From positions 12,152,001 to 12,216,000 of the forward strand of contig NC_135240.1 in assembly GCF_947623445.1 (NCBI RefSeq): a DNA stretch of 64,000 bases, read 5' to 3'. The stretch comes from Clavelina lepadiformis. Lineage: Eukaryota > Chordata > Ascidiacea > Aplousobranchia > Clavelinidae. The notes beneath the pieces were generated by a model, which made no database searches, had not been told where the DNA came from, and saw only the letters and a program-made list of their open reading frames with translations. Both the position numbers and the translations under genes were made by a program. Positions 26,329 through 38,200 of the stretch are shown here, one piece after another (positions within the stretch are counted from its first letter, which is position 1; every line of letters starts with the position of its first letter).

Positions 26329-27319
26329 ACTACGCAAGTGCGGTCAAAAATTTTCGCAATTAGCTAATGTATTTCTTTCTTGTAATATGTCGCTGTTAAA
26401 CAAAAATGTTTTATGTTTAATTGCAGTTTAACATTGCGATCTCGTATTTCCAGAGTTTATAAATTCAAAAGTCCCATCATCTTAAAAAATTCCTCCCTAT
26501 GTAGGATATTTAAAATGTAAATTATCCCATCAATCCAGGATCCTATTGTCAAGTTATAATTAGCACAAATCTTGAAAAACTAATTATGTATATACATAGG
26601 CGCTGACTTTTATTTTTGCAAGGGGTGTCGGTTGCATGGCAAGCTGTTGTCATCAAAGTAAAAAAATTCCAGCTGAATTTGAGTTCGATTGTTCACTTGC
26701 TTTCTACTAAACAAATTTTGTAAAGTTAAAGTGCGTAATTATCATCTTTTTCAGGCCTGGCTGTTTGAAGTGGGCGATCACTCGTGCTGACCTCAATCAT
26801 TTGGGGTGAATAATTAATCGTTCTCTTTGAGCAGGCAAGATGGGCAATTTTTACACCTTGGAAATGTTGGGAGCCGAATATTCAGAAAACTTGATGAACG
26901 CATTTAACATTTTCAATTAGTTTTCAATTTGTTGCCTATTTTCTGGATTGTGAGACCTTAACGGATTTAGCATTTAAATGTAGGTTTAGCTGACGTATTA
27001 GCCACCTCACGTTTATTTCCTTGTGATGAAAGCTATGCATCATATATATTATTATAACTGTTAAGGTAATGTTTTCCACTACTTGAATATCATCCCAATT
27101 TTGTGTCTTGAACTTCATATTTGTTAGCGATACCAAAACCTTCCATGTAATAGAAAATACATCGGAAATAGTTATGGTGAAACAATGTTCAAGACAGGTA
27201 AAATTTTACTGATATTGTTTTTATCAATAGAATAACTATTTTACCATAAGTGGGTCACACATTCTGTTGTTTAAGGTAGGCGGTTATTTTAGGAGAGAGG
27301 CTATGCAAAACATTAATTT
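26329..27319. other. HAUS4 upstream region, no gene seen
   Basis: Presumed promoter and 5' UTR of HAUS4, then AT-rich sequence without supported exons or long repeats. Confidence 0.4.
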
Positions 27320-27459
27320 TCAATTAATCTTAGACCAGAGTGTATTCTGTGTGATACGTATGCCGAAGATCAGTTTGGCATACATTGCAAATGCACCAAC
27401 CACCAACCATGATATGCCAACTGTTATCTCCAAAAAAGAGACTCTGTGCTCTTTTTCGT
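27320..27459 (-). CDS. possible terminal exon of a small membrane protein
   Basis: A good acceptor (CTCTTATTTAG on the minus strand) precedes 45 open codons and a TGA. The peptide contains an uninterrupted hydrophobic segment (ITVGISWLVVGAFAMYAKLI) flanked by EKEHR and a short polar tail ending WSKIN, as in the last transmembrane segment of a small organelle or plasma-membrane protein. A candidate upstream exon with phase-compatible sequence lies at about 27505-27560, but the implied 45 nt intron is very short. A further possible first exon lies near 29200-29260 on the same strand. I cannot name the protein. Confidence 0.35.
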
Positions 27460-27599
27460 CTAAATAAGAGAATATTGGAACAGCAAAGTGAAGTTATAGC
27501 TGACATGATTGCGCCAAGATGTAAATTCGCTTCGCGACATTTTGAGGTGAAACTGAGTTTACGCCACTTGTCTTCAACGTAACTTATACAGCACATGAA

Positions 27600-30063
27600 A
27601 TGCACCCTGGATCTTAGACTGAGTTAATCTTAGGTTATTCTGATTATTCTTTAGGTTAATTGGCTAATTGATTTGAAGTGGATTGACCAAGTCAACAATG
27701 ACGTCTCAGCCCAGCAGCTATTGTTTGAAGTTCGATTTTCAAGGTACCACAAACAAAATGTCAGCCCCATTTACTGTTGTTTAAACAAACGTTTTTTAGC
27801 TGATACTTAAATGTAGCTATGCTACATCTGAAATCTATTTCGTGTGTGTAGTTGGCAGTCGAATACGAACCTGGGCAGCAGGGCATGTCGTGTCAGTCTG
27901 CGAATTTCTAGCATATAACCCTATAGGCTGGTCATTGGTGCATGTAGTTAAAACGGATTTCGTTTGTATGCCTGACGTCAGCGAAATCCTGACTTCCGGT
28001 TAACTAATCCTAACACAGGTTAGCGGGTAACCTCTAAACCCTATATCGGCCTAGCTTGTAATAACTACTTCTTTCACTTCTGTCGACTTTGTAGGTAAGC
28101 GCTCAAACCATCAAACACCTGAAAGGCTGAAACACCAAATGTGTTTTGATATCAGCGCGCAAATTCATTACGTAGGGTGTTCCCCTACGAGTAGCAATAT
28201 TATAGACATCCTATACAAATACCAGTATGTGTGTGTTTATTGCTTAGGTATGGGTTATATTTACTTTTTAGTACAGCTATAAGCTAAACTAGTTTCTAAA
28301 AAACTAAATAACTTTCTTTAGAAAAATAATAGCACACTAAAATTTTCTCATAATAATTCGTATAAACCCAGTATGATAAACGACTCTATAACAAAAACAG
28401 CGTCGGGACCGGTTTCGTGAAATATTCAGTCCATCTGCACTCTACACTATATACATACCACCGGGACCACGTATATCGAAGTTGATACAGGCTATTATTG
28501 GCGAATGATGGAATACAATGTTTGCGCTAATTTTGTTTAAAAAATGTACCTAACACTTGGAAAATTAGCGCTGACTTTTCTATACCCGGGGAAAAAGCCT
28601 GACGTTTTCAGAATCGCAATCGAAGACAAAAGTAGGCCTATACCAATAACAAAAATAAAATTAAACCCGAGGTGTTTTACATTTCTGTAAACGAAAGTGT
28701 TTTCATATAGTTCTGTAGGGGCCCTGTGGATGACACTTTTCAGGTGATCGGTTGGGGTGAACAGACCTTAAACTCCATCCGTCTTTTTGATTACAGGTTG
28801 TTATGCAAAGTGAAGTAAGTAATTTGTAAAAACAAGCTCGCACGCACTGACTATTAAAAAACACCAATTCAAACTCGATGAAAGAAACATGAAAAAAGTA
28901 GGTTTTGTAAGCTACACGTAGCTTATTGCTAGAACAGGAGTAATTCTTTATCAATTTTATTTAAATATTTTCAAATTTGATGTAATTCAAATATAATTTG
29001 CTCTTATTTCTGCGAAATTTCTTTCCATTTCCACGTTAACTTTGATGCAAAGTTGGTTTTCTGGTGTTTGTCCCCTGTAAAGACTGTTGCTATGCACGTC
29101 ATCGGCATGCGCATAGTAGCACTAATGGAGCTTGCAATTTGGGAAACGGGGTCTTTACTTTGTTATGTTGTTGGCGAAGGTCGCACTGTAGCTTTCTGTT
29201 CCGTGCTATTACTCTATGTGCTCCTCCAAGCGAAGCCATCGTCGTCAGTAGAGAAAAGAATAGTATGTTTTTAGAGATGACGTCATAACGAATACAACCT
29301 ATAGAAATGGCGGTCATTTCTCCTAAAAGGTCGAGCAAAAGTAGCGTGCTGGCCGTAACTTTCCAGCAGGGTTAGGCTCTCTTTTGTTACGTATGGTCTT
29401 TGTTAACCTTTTCTGTTGAAACATTTTGCGTAACAGAAACATCAGTCGGGATCAAGTGTGACAGCTTCGTTTAAAACGAGTGGCACTTTTTAGAACACTC
29501 TTGAACACACGTATCTAGATAAAGGAAATGGGTCACAATAATACGTTTATATGCAGCAGCAGCAGCGGAAAGGGAGCACGTCGAGCGATGTGAAGGTATA
29601 TTAACTAGAATGCTACCACACTCTGTTTATTTTCTTATTTTCAACTATACCAAATCGCGAAATGTCCTTTTTGAAATGAAATCTTTTTGGTAGCCTGTCA
29701 CAAATTTAAGACATGAACGCATACGCAACGCGAATTAGGTCGGAACAATAAATACACATTAAAACTGTGTCCCATTAAAGCTAGCTTAGTTAGGCCTAGT
29801 GGTTATATATTGAGTTGCTGGCTGATAAGATTAGGTCCCGTCCATAAAGATCAGTTTTATTGCAAATCAGATTTTATAAACGAACTTTACGGGAGCTGGT
29901 AATATGAGAAGGGCCAATTTAAATGGTAAACTTGCGCTGTACGTATATAGCCGTAGGTGCCGGGAGATACGTTCAGTTTGAAGAGAAGTGCAGTAATTGA
30001 ATTGCTATTTTGCTAGCAACTGCTTACATTTGCAGAAACCATTAAGGTATTGTGAATAGCGTC
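27600..30063. other. stretch without a supported gene
   Basis: Several open frames of 70-85 codons exist on both strands near 29050-29340 but none has family motifs. A short (CAG)4 run is at about 29555. A plus-strand untranslated exon with a donor near 29596 could feed the acceptor at 30034, but this is conjecture. Confidence 0.35.
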
Positions 30064-30417
30064 ATGACTGCTAACCAGTATTCGTTCGTGTGCAACCGTC
30101 ATGTTGAAAGTGTCCTTTTGTGGCCTGAAAAGAATACCGTAAAACACGTGCAAGAATTCCAGTTCAGCTTGAAACCATCCAAACCCGGCTTCGACCGAAC
30201 AGAAGATGCCACCCACTATAGATGTGGAGTCTCAAGAGATTTTAAGCTGAAAGGAATCCGCTACAAGCAAGAGAAAACGATAACCCCTTACCAAGTGACA
30301 AAAAAATCTAAAGACAAGTTTCGGTCAACGTTGAATGTGGACTTGGTCAAGTCAGATAAAGACATCCAAGTTGCCAGCGATCGTTTTAAACGTGGCCTAG
30401 AAATATGCCTTGCTTGA
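30064..30417 (+). CDS. unidentified basic protein, 117 residues, single open exon
   Basis: An ATG at 30064 opens 117 codons ending TGA at 30415-30417, just after an acceptor-like TTTGCAG at 30034. The protein is basic and has no signal peptide or membrane helix. It contains HYRCGVSRDFKLKGIRYKQE and a lysine-rich segment KKSKDKFRSTLNVDLVKSDK. I do not recognise the family. It is longer than most chance frames here and its codon choice looks less AT-driven than the flanks, but this is weak evidence. It may be a small real gene, a terminal exon or noise. Confidence 0.35.
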   Translation: MTANQYSFVCNRHVESVLLWPEKNTVKHVQEFQFSLKPSKPGFDRTEDATHYRCGVSRDFKLKGIRYKQEKTITPYQVTKKSKDKFRSTLNVDLVKSDKDIQVASDRFKRGLEICLA

Positions 30418-32246
30418 GTTTTAAAATGTAGCTCTCCCTGATATATTTTGTGCCTTTACTTGAACTTTGGATGCAATGAACAGTTAGTAAATTAATACCA
30501 ATTAAATATTTTTGATACCCTTGCTTTGCAGTTTTAATATCCCCACAAAAAGGCACTATTCCTATGAATTTCAGATAACAAACTGTATTGCCCATTAATC
30601 CCATTATCCTATACCAAACCGCATACCACACCAACTGTTTTCTCATTTATTTCTGCTGTCATTTACGCGTAATCCACACTCAATCGCTAAAACTCGAATA
30701 CTTTACGAAAAAAAGTTTATCACGCAATCATTTGCGTTTTTAATTTTATGTAACCTTTTATCTTTTTTTCTACCCCTTGGTGTAATTTGGGAACAGTGAA
30801 TCGAGTGATATCCTGTATACGTGTGTAGTATTAACTGTGGTCTGTTGGGTATAGGGCTACGCTATGCCATAACACAGTTAACCCGGTTAACATAATATTA
30901 TCAGTCGCCTTGCCAGCCTGAGCTGCTTTATTCCGCAATATGATTGTATGTGTGTGTTTAATAACAGTATAATACACCGGGATGGTGTATAATCGACTGG
31001 AGTTTTCTATTATTAGCATTTGCGTAGGAAACGGTTTCGTATTTCTACACGTCACACTGCACTTCATAGAAAATACCAACGAAGGCGTCTTCTGTCGATC
31101 GGTGAATCTTGCTGAAAATAGTAAATATATAATAACGCAAAAGAACACACTGTTTGGTTCCCAAATAAATCCAGCCCAGTTTAAAATGGCGCTAGCGTCA
31201 GGTATGCTTTTATCCCTGCTTACCGGTACCCAAATTCAAACAGAGCATCGCCAGTACGACAGGAGAAAGAAGGCGCTATTCAAACAGAGGAATGAAATGA
31301 AAGGTTTGCTTTGAAAGGAATATAAACAACGCAGGAAAGCGGACTCAGCCAATGTGTACTTACATTTCGTACATGGTTTCAGCTTACTGAAGTACAATGC
31401 AAATGTTTTATTTTACAATGATCGATGTTACTCGTCATAAGTGCAATCTTAAGAATGCATAAAATACACATAACACTTGCTATACCTAGCAATATGTTAC
31501 AAAGAAATTTTTTTAGTACAGAACAGACACAGGCATAACTTATTGCATATACCATTAGGCTATAGTTGAGCAGTTTATATGCAGTCTAATTAAGACTTAC
31601 AACAACAAGCTTTTGCAAACAAATCGCATCCGGTCAAAATGAATCATCTTAGAAAACTATGAGACCAACAACGGGAACGATTGTTGCGTTATTAGCAGGT
31701 CTAATTTTAAATGCGGACCCATATAAAGTAACAGTTTCTTATTACAGAATGGATAAAAACGGAATGACAACGAACTCTATACAGTAGCACAAACTCCGCA
31801 GATCGCTGCAACAAAATTAAAGTTGTGGGGCATACTACACAATAAAAAATACCTTTATGGTAGTATGTAAAAAGGGAACAAACAGCAATATAGTGAATAA
31901 GCAAACAGATTGTTAACTAACTCGTAACGACTTCGCAAACAAGGTGTAAAGTATCGCCAGCGACATATGAACATGGAAAATAATTGTATGATAATTACAT
32001 GGACGAAAGATTTCAAAATTTTTAATTCAACGCGATTGATCGTGTAAATTATTTCCCCGGCAGCGGGCAAACGTTATTACAACGAACTTGTGAAAACGAG
32101 CATAAACATTGCATGTAGCAAATACAACTCAATACGTATAATAGCCTATGTAAGCAAGTGCACACCGTGTAAAGTTGAATTACAGTCGAAATGAAAAATG
32201 AGGAACCATTTACATAGAAAAGTATACAAAGACGTCGAAAAAGTTT
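30418..32246. other. intergenic region
   Basis: No gene is supported. A 110-codon plus-strand frame at 30982-31314 has no recognisable motif, and the minus strand is open over much of the same stretch. The 3' UTR of the minus-strand DD3-3 gene must begin here. Confidence 0.4.
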
Positions 32247-35200
32247 TTAAACCTTGCTCTTGTAGCTTTGAAGTAAACCGCCATTTTTTCGAACAAGGAC
32301 AATAATTCCAACAATTAATACAACTCCAACGATCAACCCGATAACCAAACCTGTTCAAACACACAAATTATATAAACAAATTCTATAATGTTTTTATTGA
32401 TTCCCAAAATATTTTCCATCAGACTTGAAACAACTTACCAGCCATAGGACCAGCTGCAACCGTTTTCGCAACTACATAATGTCCACCCGATCTTGTGCTA
32501 AAAACCACTCTCCCGTTCTCATGAGAATCAATTTCAAGTTTTTCCCAAGACGTCGTGTCAGCATTCGACCTGTACAAGTTGGGCTCGTACAAACTAGTTA
32601 CGTCATCATTTAGCTTGATTTCCATTTTCAGCAGCTCTGTGGGATGGTTTGTAATCTCGTTCTAAATAGAAAAAAGCTTTCATTGGGGTTTAGTTTTTAT
32701 TTGTTTCTTTATTTTATTTACGATTGTTGTAATTTCCTTTTGTTGAATAAATTCGTTTAAATGCAAAGAGCAGTAGGCTACAGCACGAACACAATTCATT
32801 CGCTACAACGGTATAGATAAAACCGATCCACAAGTTGTCGCTGTATGGTCGAAATATAAAACGATAGAAGTATCGAGTACGCAAAAATAAACTTCTTGTC
32901 GAAAGCCATACTCACTTCTGGTTCTAGACGAACAAATTCACTGATAAAGTCGGTGTTGGGTGGCAAGCTGTCGAGAGAAACTTCTTCGGCTGAAACCCCG
33001 ACCAACTGAATTGATTTACCTTCAGTCAACGAACCCGAAGGGACCTCAACCGAAGTCACTACGTTGTCCCTGGAAAAAAGTGAATTTTGACTTCACTGAT
33101 AACGAAAAGTATAAAAAATAGAAGTTAATGTTATAAGAGTTGCTTTTAACAAAGCTTTCGTGATAACGTTTTCAGTTTGTTCTAACTAACTGAAGTTAAC
33201 GTGCTGCACTTATATTGTCAGTATTTTGTTCCTAGGGCTCTAACGTTTCTACGAGCTTTGCTCCGGCCTATAGACCACGGGTGGGCAAAGTTGTTCGATG
33301 AAAGAGTCACTTGCAGACAACTACAAACACCAGCGAGTCGCAAAATCAGTAGTGTTTGTCAATTTGTTTATTATAATATAACATTATATAATAATTAGAA
33401 GTCAATTTGGGATATTACTATTCATCTAGAAGAGCCACAAAAAACGTGTCGGAAAGCCGCAGTTTGCCCTCCTTTGCTATACACTCTAGCGAGAATATCG
33501 AAAAGAGCAGCATATAAAAACAACTCTGCGCTATTTAGCGTTTTACTTCTAAGCATTAGCGAAGCATATTAAAACGAGCAATTAGTTCAACAGAATTATT
33601 CGCATAGAAGTGTTAAGTGCATTCATTTGCTGAAAGTGAAAAATACTAAGAAATTTCAATTTGCACTGGCAAACAAGGTAACAGGTAATTAACCAGTATC
33701 TAAATATCTGTTTGATAAAGACAAAATCACTGGAACCATACATCTACTCGCTATAAATAACATTAATTTAATTAATTGTGAATGCATTCAAAGGATTTAA
33801 GTTATATGAAAAAAATTCCTACGAAGAGTCTTGAACAGTAACTTTTCCTCCGTTTGAATCGATTCTGGCTTGGCTGTAGATAGAAGTTGTGCCGATGATT
33901 CTCCCTTTCTGGCTTCTGTTTGAGAAGTTGTTATTCCTCGTACACATGTAGTTGAAGGTGCCGGTCATGGTCACTTTCCTGGGTCCCAAATCAAAGTAAG
34001 TTCCGGCGTCGTCGAGCTCGACCATGTCGCCGCCCCGATGCGCTGTTTATCAAACAGAAAAGGTCAGTTGGTTACAAGCGATGAGTCTGGTGGTCACTAA
34101 TTGGTCATCGCAACAAAATGCTTGTGATGTAATAAGTAGGCATTAAAAAAAGTTGAAAATAATGCGATTACGATATAGTATGGCCAGCCTTGTCTTGTCA
34201 TCATCAGATAAACCTGCCAGAGTGGCATCTGACAAATGAGATGGATAACTCCTTCCCAGCTGTCCGAACGTTGACGTTTTGTACAATTCCGGATTGCCTT
34301 CAACGTAGACCTGCAAATAAACAGCAGATGAGCGTTATCATCATGTTACAAATTTGAATCCAAATTTTGCAAACAACAAGCTCATCTAAGCACAGTCACG
34401 ATAAATGGCGTAATGATGCAGCTGGAACAATGGACACCCGGAAATTGAAAATCAAATTAATTGAAATCTCCAAAAGAGAATTTTGACAAAAGCTGATACT
34501 TCGAATAACACAAACAAAAAGGGAAAAGATTTCGCGAGCTAACGCCAACACGAGCAATACATTTGCATACTCTTTCGTCATCATTAAACAAGCAATTAAG
34601 AGCTTTGGGAAATTCAGTTTCCGCTTAAAATTACCCTCATAAAGCTTCAATATATAGCGGCAATACTTGTACATATGGGGCTAAACGATTGTAATTGGAA
34701 ATCATTGAAACTGATAAGACGAGAAAGTAGAGGTGGTGAACAACGACAACAAACTGGATGCAACTTTTTAAAATTGTGACTAATTTATTTTCTGCGTAAC
34801 TGGTTATGATGACGTATAGTTATTGGTACGTACCGGGGCCCCAAGCATGACTACATTGCTTCTGTCCGTGCTGGCACGTCCCTGCCCGTCGTTGTTGGCC
34901 GGGTTATTGTCTGAACCGGTCCACTGGAAGTGGGCGTATGAGCCAACCGTCATCACCAACCCATTGGGCACGAAGTCATACTCAACGGCGGGATATACCT
35001 TTTAAGGGGGTCAAAGCATTAAGCGATGACCTACTTTAAGCTGAAGGAAATTTAAATTGAGTCGACGAGCAGTGGCAGTGACTCATATCGTACCTGCACG
35101 ATATTTCCCCGTTTGCCTCGGACCTGAATGTTTTGGATGACCGCGTTCTCAGGAATATCCTCTGGTCTCGGGACGATGGCAAAAGTGTGTGATCTGAGTA

Positions 35201-38200
35201 AAAATTAAAACCAATTTAGGTATAAACTTATAAGAGAGCCGCTCGCCTTAATTGGAACCCAACATTGCATAAGCACATGATAAACCGGCATATTCAAACC
35301 TGTCTTGGAAGGTCCTTCCGTATTGTGCGGTATTAATAGCAAGACGAAGATTTAGCTTGTCATTTTCCAAGCCAAATATGTTTATCTCTGGATTTCCTTC
35401 CAGTTCGTAGCCGCGATTTTTTCCATCAGACTCAGATAGACCTACAAGGATGTACCATTACATAATAGGAATGTACTATATTCTCTAATGAAGCATTACA
35501 CGCTACTGAAAGTACACTGAATACTAAGCATCCAGCGTTCGCGGTCTTTCCGATGCTTTTAGTTATTCCCGCTCTTACCATGTCTGCTCCATACGTCCGG
35601 TCCTGGACCATCATTGCGCACTCTATTGTTTTGCAGGGACGTTGTGTTGTCTCGGTCAAATTCGAAAGTGGTGATGTTGTATCTAAGTGTGAGCAGGGTC
35701 ACTGGTTAAACAATTTCTACCAATTACTTGACGCTGCAGTTTCATCATTGCTACATGAAGTTAGTAAAAATTACATCAGGGAATTTTCTTCGCGTAGGTT
35801 TAGAACATACCTAATTCTCAATGTGCAATGATCATTTGGAAAATCAGGAACTGTCCAATTGTAGTTGAGTGTCTCTCCACCAATACCGTTTCCGAGGTGG
35901 TTATCACGTGACCACTGGGATACAACACAGTCTGGCGCCGGAATACCGTGGGGATCGTAAAGGGTCCAAACCCCATATTTCTACAAAATTAGCTGTAAAT
36001 TATACAGGCAACTATATGTTAAAAGCTGGCTCGTGGTTGGTAAATGTCATGTAAAACGTCACATCATCGTTTTGAAGGAACAATCTACTTCCGCTGTGAG
36101 AGAAATTCTGCCAAGACAGCACTTTAAGTAGTAGCCTACTTTTGGTCATATCAAACGTGCAAGTAACCAAGCTTGCGTATTTGTTTCCGTGAATTAAAGA
36201 TCTTATAAAGTAAATGTCTTAACTTAGCTATTTTTCAAAGAGAAATAATTAGTCGGTTACAATTTATTTCCCAATTTGTGACAGTGTTGCGCTATATGAC
36301 CATCACAGACGGTTGATGAAACATAAAATGTATTTTTTTTCACCTCTTCATTGTTCTCAGTATATTTAAAAGCTTCACATTCGCGCTGGGTAATAGGAAT
36401 GTAGTCGGATGGATTCTTGTTTGAGTTCTGAAAAAACGTAATTATCGGCAACTGCACCACAAACCCACAAGTTCCTGATATAAACATATACCGGTGTCGC
36501 ATTACCTGATAGAGATACGTCATCCCCACTTTGCAAGCATACCTTCCTTTCACGTTTTGACTCTCTTCTTGATACATCGCGCATCTGGTTACGTCATTCG
36601 TTAAAACCGCGATGTCCTGTGACACAATTGCAAATGTTGAACTAAGGCAAACATGACTATGTTATGTACAGCAAACGTATTTTAAGTCGGTATACGATTG
36701 TGCTCGATTTCATATGACTATCCAAATGAAGGCACGTCAATAAATAAGGCAGCTGGGCATGGTACCGAAAGTAAACCAATATTTGCTTTGATGGAAACTA
36801 CGAAAAACGATACAGTGGTCTCTTTAGTTTAGTCCATACTCTATAGGTAGAGCTAAAAGCAAACCGATTGGCACAACGTCTGCGAAACGTTGAAACTAAA
36901 GAGGAAACATTGACATCACCAAATACGAATGATTTCAACATTTGTTTCATAAACTTGCTATTACCTTCAAAGCCCTCGCCGAAAAATATTTTCTGTAAAG
37001 TTGATCACATTTTAACACAGTGCCAGCAATAGCGGCAAATAATAATTAACATGCTACTTGTCAATATCACCTAAACGTCTAACGGCGCAATGTGATCGTG
37101 AGTTGCAAAATTCTTTTTGCTAAATGGCCACTGCAGTGAGTGCTTCAGTACGTCTCGACAACTTTAAGGCCAAAAAAATTTCGTAACTTCATAAATTCGA
37201 AAAAAATTCATATTTTCGCACATTTTTGGGTTTGCTCGAATGTACGGTAATATATGGGAGTTGTAAAAATGGTTTGCATGCTGGCAAGAGTGTGACTTTT
37301 GATTAATAAATAGTACTTGTATATCAGTGGCCATACAGTCTACGCTCTGTAGAAATCCCAGACGGCGGAAACACGAGTCAGAGTAAATCACATTGCACGA
37401 ACGCAGCAGATACCGTAGGTATAATCCGGAACTTGCCCACACTTACTAGAGATTTTGTTGGGGCATGACCAGTCAAGCCACGCCATATCCTACTTGTCTT
37501 TTCTGAAAGCGTAGGTTACAGGCAAGATGCAAACAGATTTGCAGCCGCCTCAAATCAGTACTTTGTGCAGTGGCTGTATTCCACTCGATTATATAGTCGA
37601 ATGCATTTATTTACTTCAGGAAGATAATTCCTTAATAGAGAAATCCCAGACAATAAAGAGCCAAGTTACAGTCATTTAGTTGTCATGCTATCACACGACA
37701 TTAACCTGTAAGGTTATGTTAACGGCAGGTCACATTCTGTTGTTATTAATTAGTCACCATGACGTATTTGGTGCAACTTTTAGCCACAATGATCGTCACT
37801 GAATTGCAACATTACGTGAACAATATGAATCACACTTTCTCCTTACTCTATTGTGATTTTTAATAACCGGAAGGACGGGTCACAAACAATAACGAAAACA
37901 CATATGTGACGTTTTACGCAGCGACATTGGATGATGTCATAATAATCGTGAACGCAAACGTCAATTCGAAATAAAACTGTTCAAAACTTAAAGGCTCGGT
38001 ATCCTTAGTTAACCCACGAAATTATTTTAGTGGTGCAAACCATGGAGTAGGCCTAAAGCAAGAATAGCAATAATTTTTTTCTCAAAGTTGATCATAAAAC
38101 TTCGTAGTATTTTAACATGCTAACATAATGGCATGCAAGAGACCTAAGGTTTACATGAGAAGATTTAAACGTCATGGCTTGACTTGGTATTGTGTTTACT

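Noticed and set aside
27385..27582. 65-codon plus-strand frame
   Set aside because: It overlaps the minus-strand membrane-helix exon, which has a better acceptor and a sensible peptide.
30982..31314. 110-codon plus-strand open frame
   Set aside because: No motif, the opposite strand is equally open, and flanking splice sites are not consistent.
33819..33822. Apparent stop after TVQDSS in the anchored DD3-3 gene
   Set aside because: A GTAGGA donor lies inside the stop context. Splicing at 33823 restores Ser and keeps phase into the next exon, so the gene does not end there.
37164..37442. Candidate missing exon in the long intron of the anchored DD3-3 gene
   Set aside because: The frame has no similarity to the paralogue, and the neighbouring exons already join in phase with contiguous homology.
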